Of a stretch of 64,000 nt of DNA, positions 54,268-64,000 are shown one piece after another. The notes under the pieces are model-generated. The model worked only from the letters and a program-made list of their open reading frames with translations. It was not told the DNA's origin and searched no databases. Within the stretch, counting starts at the first letter, position 1; each line of letters begins with the position of its first letter. This stretch comes from a bacterium. Its GTDB lineage: Bacteria > Cyanobacteriota > Vampirovibrionia > Gastranaerophilales > Gastranaerophilaceae. The translations under genes were made by a program, and so were the position numbers. The stretch spans positions 1 through 64,000 of the forward strand of contig JAFRHR010000024.1 of assembly GCA_017433195.1 (NCBI GenBank), written 5' to 3'.

Positions 54268-55056
54268 TTATTCAGCCTGATAAGCCCATGCTGAATGATT
54301 ATGGATGCTTTCCATTGATTCGCATTCGACTTCAAATGAATTTACGATTTCGTTTTCTCTTAGGTTTAGTACAACATCGCGCAAAACATCCTCAACAAAT
54401 TTCGGATTATTGTAGGCTTTTTCCGTAACGTATTTTTCATCTTCCCTTTTTAAAATAGGGAATAATTCGCAGGATGCATTTTTTTCAACCATTTCGATTA
54501 AATCTTCTAACCAGATATGATCTTCGTTATCATAAGAAACTTTTACGGATACTATTGCTCTTTGGTTATGTGCACCGTTATCTGATATTTCTTTTGAACA
54601 GGGACAAAGTGTAGTTATCGGAACTTTTACTCCTAATACAAATTTATATTCTTCGTCTTCTTCCCCGTAATTTTCTAAATATCCCTCAAAAGAGCAGTTG
54701 TAACACATAGTTGAAACGATATTTGTAACAGGAGATGTTTTATCTAAAAAATACTTAAATTCAAATTTCAGATAACCGCTTTTCGCATTGAGTTTTTCTA
54801 CAAATGCGCTGACGCAGCCTTTGATATCAACTCCGAGCAGATTTTTATGTTTCCAATCATTCAGAACTTCTACAAATCTTGACATATGAGTGCCTTTATA
54901 TTCGGCAGGCAGAGAAACGCACGCTGTTGCTATTGCATTGACAACCTGATTTTCTTCATCTTTGCGCTGAATAATTAGCGGGATATCTAAATTTTTTATC
55001 CCTACTTTCTGAATATTGACTCCTCTGTCGTCCGATGTATTTTGTATGTCTTTCAT
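54268..55056 (-). CDS. folE2: GTP cyclohydrolase FolE2
   Basis: 262-residue type IB GTP cyclohydrolase, first step of folate/queuosine precursor synthesis, metal-flexible (Mn2+/Zn2+). The diagnostic TTLCPCSKEISDNGAHNQR motif with the metal-binding Cys and the active His is present. Same strand as the small upstream repeat protein gene with a 1-bp gap, indicating an operon. Confidence 0.95.
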   Translation of the reverse strand: MKDIQNTSDDRGVNIQKVGIKNLDIPLIIQRKDEENQVVNAIATACVSLPAEYKGTHMSRFVEVLNDWKHKNLLGVDIKGCVSAFVEKLNAKSGYLKFEFKYFLDKTSPVTNIVSTMCYNCSFEGYLENYGEEDEEYKFVLGVKVPITTLCPCSKEISDNGAHNQRAIVSVKVSYDNEDHIWLEDLIEMVEKNASCELFPILKREDEKYVTEKAYNNPKFVEDVLRDVVLNLRENEIVNSFEVECESMESIHNHSAWAYQAE

Positions 55057-55057
55057 T

Positions 55058-55381
55058 TTATAAATTTATATCTTCAAAACTCTTCTGTTCTAATGCTAAT
55101 AACAATTTTAAGGCGGCAACTCTCTGAATTTTAGGAGGAGCTTCTCTTAAAAGTTCAATTCCTCTCATTACGACAGGGTCATTATCGTACCAACGGTTTC
55201 CTTTACCCTGATATGTCTGCATAATTTCATAAACTCTGTCTATGACATCAGCGGCAACCTGTTCCTGAAGCTGAATCATAAAATTTGCAGCTTCTTCTTT
55301 CGTTTTTTCCGGTGATAACCTTAATAATTCAAGTGCTTCACTTAAAATAGGATCTCTGTCGTACCAGCGTCTTTGTTCCAT
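55058..55381 (-). CDS. Two-repeat helical protein upstream of folE2
   Basis: 107 residues made of two units: RWYDRDPILSEALELLR...P.K...AA.F.IQL and RWYDNDPVVMRGIELLR...P.K...AALKLLLAL. No known family name is recalled; helical repeat, perhaps protein-binding. Forms an operon with folE2 (1 bp apart). RBS GAGAGG precedes the ATG. Confidence 0.7.
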   Translation of the reverse strand: MEQRRWYDRDPILSEALELLRLSPEKTKEEAANFMIQLQEQVAADVIDRVYEIMQTYQGKGNRWYDNDPVVMRGIELLREAPPKIQRVAALKLLLALEQKSFEDINL

Positions 55382-55488
55382 AAATGCCTCTCTTTTCTTG
55401 TTTTTATTTTAGCATAAACTATTAATTTTTAAAGTTTTGTCTTTTCAATTTTAAATTGATAATGTATAATCGAGGAAAAGGAGTTTTT

Positions 55489-55920
55489 ATGAAATTATTA
55501 TTAATTAACGGTCCGAATTTAAATATGTTAGGAACAAGAGAGCCTGAAAAATACGGCAGTATTACTCTTGATGAAATAGAAACAAAATTAAAAGAGTATG
55601 CAAAAAGTTTATCCTGTGAATTAGATGTTTTTCAGAGTAATCACGAAGGAGATATTATTGATAAAATTCAAAAATCTAATTCGTATGACGGCGTTTTGAT
55701 TAATGCAGGAGGATATACACATACCAGTGTTGCAATAAGAGATGCTATTGCTTCTGTTAAAACTCCTTTTGTTGAAGTCCATATGACAAATATTCACGCA
55801 AGAGAAGAATTTAGGCATACATCATTATTGTCAGGTGTTTGTCTTGCGCAGGTTATAGGATTTAAAGAAAACAGTTATTTTCTTGCTTTAAAAGGTCTTG
55901 TTGATTACATTAACAAATAA
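55489..55920 (+). CDS. aroQ: 3-dehydroquinate dehydratase, type II
   Basis: 143 residues from ATG 55489, chosen because AAGGAG lies 5 bp upstream; an earlier in-frame ATG adds 11 unlikely residues. NGPNLNMLGTREPEKYG (with catalytic Tyr in the lid), QSNHEGDIIDKI, NAGGYTHTSVAIRDA and EVHMTNIHAREEFRH are the family motifs. Shikimate pathway. Confidence 0.97.
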   Translation: MKLLLINGPNLNMLGTREPEKYGSITLDEIETKLKEYAKSLSCELDVFQSNHEGDIIDKIQKSNSYDGVLINAGGYTHTSVAIRDAIASVKTPFVEVHMTNIHAREEFRHTSLLSGVCLAQVIGFKENSYFLALKGLVDYINK

Positions 55921-55936
55921 AATACTTATTTATCTT

Positions 55937-56239
55937 TTAGTTTTCTATAATCAAAATATTTGAAAAGCCTGTCATTTCAAATATATTCATAATGTCAGGG
56001 TTTACTTTTCTCAAAACCATTTTGCCGCCGTTTGCGTAAACCTCTTTTTGAATACTTAGTATTGCTCTAAGTCCTGATGATGTCAAAAAGACTAATTTTG
56101 AACAATCAAGTATCAGGTTATACCCTGATTTCAGACTTCCTTTCACTGATTTTTCAACCTCAGCGGATGAAATTGTGTCTAATCTTCCGTCCAAGGAAAT
56201 CATTAAGTCATTGCCTTCAAGATTTTTAACTATGTTCAT
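55937..56239 (-). CDS. STAS-domain anti-sigma-factor antagonist
   Basis: 100-residue SpoIIAA/RsbV-like protein. Phosphorylatable Ser in FLTSSGLRAILSIQ; ILDCSKLVF precedes it, as in the family. Would be phosphorylated by an RsbW-type kinase, not visible here. Lies 9 bp downstream of the AI-2E permease gene on the same strand. Confidence 0.88.
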   Translation of the reverse strand: MNIVKNLEGNDLMISLDGRLDTISSAEVEKSVKGSLKSGYNLILDCSKLVFLTSSGLRAILSIQKEVYANGGKMVLRKVNPDIMNIFEMTGFSNILIIEN

Positions 56240-56248
56240 ATTCTTCCC

Positions 56249-57283
56249 CTATTCTATATTTTTAATATATAATTCTTCAACTAAAACGCAGACCATAGCC
56301 GCCATTGCCGGTGCAAATAATGCTCCGATTACACCTAAGTACTTAGCCGCAATGTATAAGAATAAAAATATCATTACCGGATGTATTTTAAGCAGTTTAC
56401 TGAAAGCATAAGGTCTTACAAAATTGTTTTCTATAAGCTGTGCAGCGATAAATGAAACGATTACTCCGACAATCGGAACCCAGCCTGAACCCGCAGCCGC
56501 AATTAAACAAATAACAAGTGCTAAAGCAGGTCCTGCAACAGGAATTAAATCAAGTACTGCGGTAAGTAAGCCTAAAAGAATTGCATAATCCACTCTGAAA
56601 ATAAGCAAACCTATTGTCATAACAATACCGACACTTAAAATTGCATAGAACTGAGCGGTTATGTATCCTCCCATTTTTCTTGCAATTATATCGACAATTT
56701 CCTCAACACGTGGTCTTATGTTTGACGGAAATAAATCCAAAAAAGTCGTTTTTACTGATGTTGTATCAGCCATAAAGAAGTAAGTGAAAATTACTGTAAT
56801 GAATACATAAACCATTCCTGAGCCGATATTTTTTATAAAAGCGATCATATTATCAATATACTGGTCGGCATTGGTAAATAAATTCATTACAGAATTTGCA
56901 ATTCCTGCTTTGCTTATGCCAAACTGCTGAAGTATATGATGGTTTGCAATAAAAATTTCGGCATTTTCCATAAATTTATCAAAATTAGCATCGAGTGAAA
57001 GTATCTGATAAATGCCTATTATAATTATAGGCATTAAGAAAAGACACAGAGCAAGGATAAAAGTTCCCAAAACGATAAGTGCGGCTACAGGTCTTTTTAA
57101 TTTTATATTCAGACGGTTAACCAATGGATTTAAAGAGCACGCAATTACCATAGAAACAAAAAATATCAGTGCAACTTCAGGGTTTTGTATTGCAAATACG
57201 ACCAAAAGTGCCAAAACTAAAAAAAAGATAACGTTTTTAACGGTAAAGTAATTAAAGACAGAATTGTTTATCATAAAACTCAC
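56249..57283 (-). CDS. AI-2E family transporter
   Basis: 344 residues, about eight transmembrane helices; the typical paired N-terminal helices, long periplasmic/cytoplasmic loop (~95-150), and the GLLTAVLDLIPVAGPALALVI block identify the family (PerM/TqsA/YdiK). Substrates differ among members; some are Na+/H+ antiporters. Inner membrane. Confidence 0.9.
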   Translation of the reverse strand: MSFMINNSVFNYFTVKNVIFFLVLALLVVFAIQNPEVALIFFVSMVIACSLNPLVNRLNIKLKRPVAALIVLGTFILALCLFLMPIIIIGIYQILSLDANFDKFMENAEIFIANHHILQQFGISKAGIANSVMNLFTNADQYIDNMIAFIKNIGSGMVYVFITVIFTYFFMADTTSVKTTFLDLFPSNIRPRVEEIVDIIARKMGGYITAQFYAILSVGIVMTIGLLIFRVDYAILLGLLTAVLDLIPVAGPALALVICLIAAAGSGWVPIVGVIVSFIAAQLIENNFVRPYAFSKLLKIHPVMIFLFLYIAAKYLGVIGALFAPAMAAMVCVLVEELYIKNIE

Positions 57284-57357
57284 TCCTTAACCTAACTATA
57301 AATAATGTTAAATTAAAAAGCAATTATTTACAACTCTGTAACAGGGCTATTTATTAA

Positions 57358-58089
57358 TTATAGTGATATTTTAAATCCTACATTAATGAACGAGCCGAAA
57401 GACGGATTTTTAGCAAGTTTCAAATCTCCCTGATTTTCAACATAGCCGGAAACTTTTCCTTTGCCTGCCGATACCCCTGCTATATATCCGACACTTGAAG
57501 TCGCACCGTTGCTGGAAAAATTCACTTTAACGTTTTCATTTGCATAAGCTCCGACTTTCCATCCGTTATCAAACTTATGTGTATAATTTTGCTGAACAGA
57601 AAATCTGTTAGATGTGGTTACGCCGGTTGTTGAAAAATTTGTTTGATTTCTGTATGCGGCAGAAACTCCGAAATTATCCTTAGGGGTTACATTTTGACTA
57701 AATAAATTTCTTGAATAAATTCCTTCAATTTGAAATTTTTGCGGGGTTAACATATATAGCCCTGCGGAATAACTGTTATCACCTTCTTTTATATCAAGTG
57801 TTGCACCTGTTTTTTGTGAATACGCACCATTATCAGTGTTAAATTCCGATTGGTGTTTAATTGCTCCGCCAACTTCAACAGGGTGCGCGTCAGTTACCGG
57901 ATTTTCAGTAGCAGGCGGTTCATCCGCAACAGGATTATCAGAAGCAGGTGGCTCTTCGACAACAGGTACTTTTGGAGCTGCAGGTTCTTCTGCTGTAGGT
58001 GGATTCTCTGCTGCAGGTTCTTCTGCAACAGGCGGATTATCAGGTGAAGCCTGTTCATTAATTATATTGTTATCATCTTCATTAGGCAT
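57358..58089 (-). CDS. Pro-rich repeat protein with beta-barrel-like C-terminus
   Basis: About 243 residues from ATG 58089 (an earlier ATG at 58146 adds 19 residues without a good RBS). Residues ~12-70 are Pro/Glu/Ala repeats (VAEEPAAENPP, VVEEPPASDNP). The C-terminal ~170 residues alternate polar and hydrophobic residues in strands and end in VGFKISL, outer-membrane-barrel-like. No signal peptide is evident, so localisation is unclear. Confidence 0.6.
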   Translation of the reverse strand: MPNEDDNNIINEQASPDNPPVAEEPAAENPPTAEEPAAPKVPVVEEPPASDNPVADEPPATENPVTDAHPVEVGGAIKHQSEFNTDNGAYSQKTGATLDIKEGDNSYSAGLYMLTPQKFQIEGIYSRNLFSQNVTPKDNFGVSAAYRNQTNFSTTGVTTSNRFSVQQNYTHKFDNGWKVGAYANENVKVNFSSNGATSSVGYIAGVSAGKGKVSGYVENQGDLKLAKNPSFGSFINVGFKISL

Positions 58090-58245
58090 AAAAATTCTCA
58101 ATAATTTATACTTGGTTATATATAAAAAGTTTTTTTTGTGTCGCATAATTGCTAATAATTCGCTAAGTGTAAAGTAATGTAACGAAAAAAAATATCTTTG
58201 AAATCGTTATCTCTTTTATAACTTTATATATTTGTATAGCTATAT

Positions 58246-58263
58246 ACATGCGTTCACGCATGT
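58246..58263. promoter_or_regulatory. Hairpin in the leader of the 58282 gene
   Basis: ACATGCG-TTCA-CGCATGT, a perfect 7-bp stem ending 18 bp before the ATG, preceded by the palindrome TATAGCTATA (58235-58244). Could regulate translation or be an operator; the short spacing puts it next to the AGAGAGA ribosome-binding region. Confidence 0.45.
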
Positions 58264-58281
58264 AAAAATCAGAGAGAGTAT

Positions 58282-59949
58282 ATGAGTCGAGTAGAATCAT
58301 CACATGATTTTCAAAAACGAAATTTGGAAATGCTCCAGGCGTATGAAGATTCGCATAAAACATACGCAGCTGATGCTGAGCAGCCGGTTGATCCTTCTAT
58401 GACGATGAATGGCTCTATATTTGATAGTTTGGGAAACTCTCTGTCGGATGATTTAGAAGGAAAATTGAAAGATTTATTGCAAACAGCAATTAACGGGGTT
58501 AGTGAGAGAGCTGATTTAAATAGCAGCACTACAAAAGAACAGACTACTGCTCTCAAAGATACAACAGCAAATCAAAAACACAAATTGAACAGAAAGACTA
58601 TTAACGGAATTTCAAAAGCTAATTTAGCAGAGTTGCAGCAAATTATTAAAGCCGCGTCATCTGCATTTAATCAGCTAAAGGAAGAAACTAAAAAAGTATC
58701 CGCTCAATTCCAGGAAATTCAAGGTGGTGCTACCGATAAAAAAGCTCAAATTGATGAAAATATTCAGGCAATAGCCAGCGATAAACAAGAGCTTGCGCAA
58801 TTGGGAGTAGAAGCTCCTGAAACTGATTTTTCCGGTTTCTCTAATAATAACAATAATAAAAATCAAGGTGCTCCATCCGGTTTGGGACTTGAATTTGGTA
58901 AAGCGCTTGTCGGCGGGCTTGGCAGCTTTGCAATGAATGGGGCTCAAAATATACTATCCGGTGCAATTAGCGGTTTAGGATCCGGCAGCGGACTTGGTGC
59001 TGGAATGTTAAGCTTAGGCGGCAGTTTCCTCGGCGGATTATTTGACGGATTAAAAGACAATATTGGGTTAACAGGTGCGCCTCAAAATTCTGACAATAAC
59101 AACAATAATAATAAGCCTAAGAACAAGAATACAACCAAAAACAATAATGTTGCTAAAAATAATGCAAAGGCAAATAGCAAGACAAATAAAAAACAGCCCG
59201 GTGCTCCGGCAGAACAACCTCAGGATAATAGTAACTCTGAACGAGCAAAAGAATTGATAAATGATATTAAAGAAAGAAGTGCAACAATTAATGAAATAGC
59301 ACCTCAGGTAACAGAAGCATCTTCTCAGACGCAAGCAGCTAATGCGCGATTAGATGCAATTGATTCACAAAATGGTCAATTAAAAGAAACTGTAGAAAGA
59401 GCCTCTTCTCAGGTTGATGCTCAGGCTGAAAAACAAAAACAAGAAAATGAAAATCTAAAAAAAGAGGCATCTGAGACACAAAATTCTTCTAAAAAAGGTG
59501 CTGAAAACAGTGGCAAAAATACAATAAGATCAACCAAAACGATTACGGTCGGCGGTGAACAAATTACCGTTGGAGGAGCCGCCGAAGCCTGTTTAGTAAC
59601 AGCGACAGAAGGGGCTTATCTTGTTTCAGAAGGGGAACAGAATGTGTCAACAGGTGGCGTTAATTTGCCAAAGGCCGGAACGACAACTGTAACGCAGGTT
59701 ACAAATACAGGTGAAGCTACTCAGAATATCGCATTAACAGATCTTGATGCATCTCAATTGGATCAATACGCTTCTACAATTAAATCTGATGCTGAGGGTT
59801 GTATTACAATGAGTGGAGAAATATCATCATCAACCGGAGAATTAAGAGGTCAGGGATCAGAACTGCTTTCCGGTTTAGAATTAGATTTTAGTTCAATAGG
59901 CGGAGTCGGTTCTGCAAATAATAACAGACTTCGTAAAAAAGCTGCATAA
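58282..59949 (+). CDS. Asn/Gly-rich coiled-coil protein
   Basis: 555 residues, no signal peptide. Coiled-coil segments (~85-175 and ~350-405) flank a Gly-rich hydrophobic region (~205-265; GLGSGSGLGAGMLSLGG, FLGGLFDGL) and Asn-rich low-complexity linkers (NNNNNNKPKNKN). C-terminal beta-rich segment (~415-540; TITVGGEQITVGGAAEA). Layout parallels the 52764-54251 protein. Unknown function; may be a secreted, assembly-forming or translocator-like protein. Confidence 0.65.
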   Translation: MSRVESSHDFQKRNLEMLQAYEDSHKTYAADAEQPVDPSMTMNGSIFDSLGNSLSDDLEGKLKDLLQTAINGVSERADLNSSTTKEQTTALKDTTANQKHKLNRKTINGISKANLAELQQIIKAASSAFNQLKEETKKVSAQFQEIQGGATDKKAQIDENIQAIASDKQELAQLGVEAPETDFSGFSNNNNNKNQGAPSGLGLEFGKALVGGLGSFAMNGAQNILSGAISGLGSGSGLGAGMLSLGGSFLGGLFDGLKDNIGLTGAPQNSDNNNNNNKPKNKNTTKNNNVAKNNAKANSKTNKKQPGAPAEQPQDNSNSERAKELINDIKERSATINEIAPQVTEASSQTQAANARLDAIDSQNGQLKETVERASSQVDAQAEKQKQENENLKKEASETQNSSKKGAENSGKNTIRSTKTITVGGEQITVGGAAEACLVTATEGAYLVSEGEQNVSTGGVNLPKAGTTTVTQVTNTGEATQNIALTDLDASQLDQYASTIKSDAEGCITMSGEISSSTGELRGQGSELLSGLELDFSSIGGVGSANNNRLRKKAA

Positions 59950-60028
59950 TTATTTTGCTCTTTTCTATTTATTCGGTTTGTGTTGTAATATAAATATATA
60001 AGGTTAGATATTATAGTGAGGTATTGAT

Positions 60029-61601
<1,573 letters not shown>

Positions 61602-61685
61602 TTATAAAATATATTATTTTCTTTGTGATACAATCAAAATCATAAGGGTATTATATATTATTTTACTAAAAATTGGTTTAAAATT

Positions 61686-61787
61686 GTCATGCTGAACTTG
61701 TTTCAGCATCTTACCAACATCGTAGATGAAAGTTAAACTTTTTATTTACATAGTTTATAAGACCCTGAAGCGAGTTCAGGGTGACAT
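61686..61787. repeat. Twin-hairpin dispersed element (copy 2)
   Basis: TGTCATGCTGAACTTGTTTC then AGCATCT ... CCTGAAGCGAGTTCAGG then GTGACA; same layout and length as 52352-52455 with matched changes that preserve pairing within each arm. Confidence 0.7.
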
Positions 61788-61837
61788 TCCGGGTATTGTA
61801 TATAGTAACCTGAAATAATTAGGAAAAGGGAAGGAAA

Positions 61838-62842
61838 ATGAGTTTAAACGTATATTTAGGTATAGATGTTGGTTCTGTAACAACAAAACTTGCGCTTGTT
61901 GATGAAAAGGGAAAACATGTTGATTCCGTTATGTTAAAGACTTCGGGCAAACCTGTTGATGCGGTTCAGGAAGGTTTGAGAAGACTTTATGATAAAAAAC
62001 TTTGTGATTATACAGTTTGCGGTGTAGGTACAACAGGCAGCGGAAGAAATTTGGCAGGTGCTCTTGTTGGTGCAGATGTTATAAAAAATGAAATTACGGC
62101 GCACGCAGTTGCCGCAAGCACAAATATCCCCGGAGTTCAGACAATTCTTGAAATCGGCGGACAGGACAGTAAAATTATTATTCTGAGAGATGGTATTGTT
62201 ACCGATTTTGCAATGAATACTGTATGTGCTGCAGGAACGGGAAGTTTCCTCGATCACCAGGCTGCAAGATTAAATGTACCTATCGAAAGTTTTGGTGAAA
62301 CTGCGTTAAAATCTACAAACCCTGCAAGAATAGCAGGTCGTTGCGGTGTCTTTGCTGAAAGTGACTTAATCCACAAACAACAGTTAGGTTATCCTGTTGA
62401 AGACTTGTTATACGGACTTTGTCAGGCTTTGGTAAGAAATTATTTAAGTAATTTGGCATTAGGTAAAGAACTTTTGCCAATTGTTTCTTTCCAGGGCGGG
62501 GTTGCTTCAAATTCAGGCATGGTAAAGGCATTTGAGGAAGAATTAAAGACCGAAATAGTTGTTCCAGATAATCATCAGACAATGGGGGCAATAGGTGCAG
62601 GCTTGTTGGCAATGGAAAATCACCAATATACAGATGCGCAGACTAAATTCAAAGGTTGGGAAGTCGGTAATATGGAATTCCATTCAATTACCTGTGATTG
62701 TAACGGTTGTTCAAACAATTGCGAAGTTATTACCATTCTTGAAGGTGAAGTTGAAAATACTCACTTTGAACGTATCAAAGATATTAAAGGTAATATTATC
62801 GCACGTTGGGGCGGTACTTGCGGAAGATGGGATATCGCTTAA
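61838..62842 (+). CDS. 2-hydroxyacyl-CoA dehydratase activase (BadF/HgdC family)
   Basis: 334 residues. ASKHA ATPase: GIDVGSVTTKLALVD (phosphate 1), EIGGQDSKIIIL and the Cys-containing NTVCAAGTGSFLDHQA, with GRCGVFAESDLIHKQQLG. The 4Fe-4S cluster is shared by two subunits and powers ATP-driven electron transfer to the dehydratase. A C-terminal Cys-rich extension (ITCDCNGCSNNCEV) is like the N-terminal half of large CoA-activases. The dehydratase itself is not in the window. Oxygen-sensitive, so an anaerobe marker. Confidence 0.9.
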   Translation: MSLNVYLGIDVGSVTTKLALVDEKGKHVDSVMLKTSGKPVDAVQEGLRRLYDKKLCDYTVCGVGTTGSGRNLAGALVGADVIKNEITAHAVAASTNIPGVQTILEIGGQDSKIIILRDGIVTDFAMNTVCAAGTGSFLDHQAARLNVPIESFGETALKSTNPARIAGRCGVFAESDLIHKQQLGYPVEDLLYGLCQALVRNYLSNLALGKELLPIVSFQGGVASNSGMVKAFEEELKTEIVVPDNHQTMGAIGAGLLAMENHQYTDAQTKFKGWEVGNMEFHSITCDCNGCSNNCEVITILEGEVENTHFERIKDIKGNIIARWGGTCGRWDIA

Positions 62843-64000
62843 TCTGATAATCCAAATTCTTTTTTAATGCGTTCAGCGATGATTCTCGAGCATTTTTGCC
62901 ATGAGAAGAATTTTGCCTGCTCTGAAACTTTGTTTCGGTATTCGTTATAATAATCGTTATCAAAACAGATTGCTTCGAGTTCTGAAATTAATTGTTCCTT
63001 GGGGGTATTGTCCATATAAAGCAAAATGCCTGCATCACCTGTAACTTCCGGAAGCGATGTTGAGTTTGATACAATAACCGGACATCCGCATTTCATAGCC
63101 TCTAAAACAGGAAGTCCAAAACCTTCATAAAGCGACGGATAAACAAAAACTCTTGCGCCACTATACAGATATGGTAAATCTTTATCATCAACATAGCCTG
63201 TCTGAATAATGTTTTTTGAATTAACCCTGCTAAAGGTTTCGGATAACTCCTTTTCATATTTCTTCCATTTACCCCCCGCAAGGACAAGACATATCTTTTC
63301 GTCTTTATGTTGTTCTGAAAATTTGTCAAAAGCTGTTATTAATAACGAAATGTTTTTACGTTTTCCAAGTGTGCATAAACTTAAAATATATGCTGAATTT
63401 TCGGGGATTTTGTATTTTGCCTTAATTTCACTGATTTTTTGAATATCATTTTGCGGTACAAATTTTTCGTCTGCTCCAAGATGTGCTGTAATAATGTGTT
63501 CTGACGGTATTTGTCTGAAATGTTTCAGAAAATCGTCTCTTGTGTTTTCGGAATTTGTAAAATAAAAGTCGTTTTCGTTTAAATCGTTAAACAGTTTATA
63601 GTGCCATTCGGGAAGCAGACTATTTTTATCCGAATTATCGAGTAACGGAATTATGTCGTGCAGAAAAGTAAACCGTTTAATCTTTTTGTTGTTTGTAATT
63701 TCAGGGAAAGGTGAATTTAAGGGGGAAAAGAATAAATCAAAGTCGTCAATTTTCTTTTTCAGTTTTCTGCTTTCTGTATAAAAATAAATTTCATAAATTC
63801 TCATAATAATTTTGAATAAATAAATTATTTTGAAATCAAAATTTCTTATTGCAAAATTAATGTTTCCAATAAATTTATTAATAAAATTATCCTGTGAAAT
63901 TACTGTTAAATCGGAAAAATCTTTTATATCTTTCGTCATTTTTTGTATGAATTTTCGGCTTTTGTAGTCGGCAAACAGAGTTATTTCAAAGTCGGGAATT
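62839..64000 (-). CDS. GT4-type glycosyltransferase, 5' end beyond the window
   Basis: At least 387 residues with the open frame continuing to the right edge ([14 protein letters not shown] reads into an internal Met at 63939), so the gene is partial and that Met is probably not the start. Group 1 glycosyltransferase fold: [39 protein letters not shown] and the [11 protein letters not shown]4 signature with catalytic Glu. Probably an envelope or capsule polysaccharide enzyme; the sugar is unknown. Its stop overlaps the activase stop by 4 bp in convergent orientation. Confidence 0.85.
   Translation of the reverse strand, partial: IPDFEITLFADYKSRKFIQKMTKDIKDFSDLTVISQDNFINKFIGNINFAIRNFDFKIIYLFKIIMRIYEIYFYTESRKLKKKIDDFDLFFSPLNSPFPEITNNKKIKRFTFLHDIIPLLDNSDKNSLLPEWHYKLFNDLNENDFYFTNSENTRDDFLKHFRQIPSEHIITAHLGADEKFVPQNDIQKISEIKAKYKIPENSAYILSLCTLGKRKNISLLITAFDKFSEQHKDEKICLVLAGGKWKKYEKELSETFSRVNSKNIIQTGYVDDKDLPYLYSGARVFVYPSLYEGFGLPVLEAMKCGCPVIVSNSTSLPEVTGDAGILLYMDNTPKEQLISELEAICFDNDYYNEYRNKVSEQAKFFSWQKCSRIIAERIKKEFGLSD

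Overview
The window is AT-rich (roughly one third G+C), densely coded DNA of a Gram-negative-type bacterium. Outer-membrane functions (an MlaA-type domain, lipoproteins, an RTX type I secretion substrate) occur together with anaerobe traits: HydG for [FeFe]-hydrogenase maturation, an oxygen-sensitive-type 2-hydroxyacyl-CoA dehydratase activase, and FolE2. RicT/PSP1 next to ftsZ, and several large lineage-specific proteins, make me favour a gut non-photosynthetic cyanobacterial relative (Vampirovibrionia/Melainabacteria, Gastranaerophilales type). That assignment is inference; no rRNA or tRNA gene is visible.

Left part (1-22.6 kb) is accessory in character. It holds a hipBA toxin-antitoxin pair beside a decayed serine recombinase, a WYL regulator with a zinc-ribbon partner, cell-wall and redox enzymes (DdpX/VanX, flavodoxin, Bcp), four DNA-lesion repair enzymes (Ogt, hypoxanthine-DNA glycosylase, class II photolyase, family 4 UDG), an RTX protein with a papain-like domain, and a DnaB-like ATPase plus retron-type reverse transcriptase operon at 16.8-18.6 kb followed by a structured 3' region and a second WYL regulator.

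The most interesting signal is a promoter architecture seen five times: a 15-bp box ending in TG(A/T)C(A/G), exactly 11 bp, then a TANNNT-like -10. It precedes both WYL genes, the ATPase-RT operon, the divergent DnaB-fragment gene and a small Asp/Tyr-rich protein. Spacing and core match the RecA-independent damage promoter (TGTCR-N11-TANNNT) used by the WYL regulator PafBC in mycobacteria. I infer a WYL-controlled, possibly ssDNA- or damage-responsive regulon that includes an undescribed DnaB-like ATPase/RT module.

Middle part (22.6-37.7 kb) holds an MlaA-alpha/beta-hydrolase fusion, a glucanotransferase, a lytic transglycosylase, HydG, and two ~930-residue paralogues with near-identical ends and matching upstream DNA, bracketed by repeats including a 112-bp tandem unit.

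Right part (37.7-64 kb) is mostly core metabolism and division: ribH-murQ-gpsA-ricT then ftsZ; proB-proA-tyrA; asnS; thiL-ispD; folE2; aroQ; a STAS protein and AI-2E-family permease; ndk-tgt; a dehydratase activase; and a glycosyltransferase cut by the right edge. Interspersed are lineage-specific proteins: glycine-rich coiled-coil proteins, one with a 24-bp repeat full of A8 tracts, and a HELGH metallopeptidase with no signal peptide.
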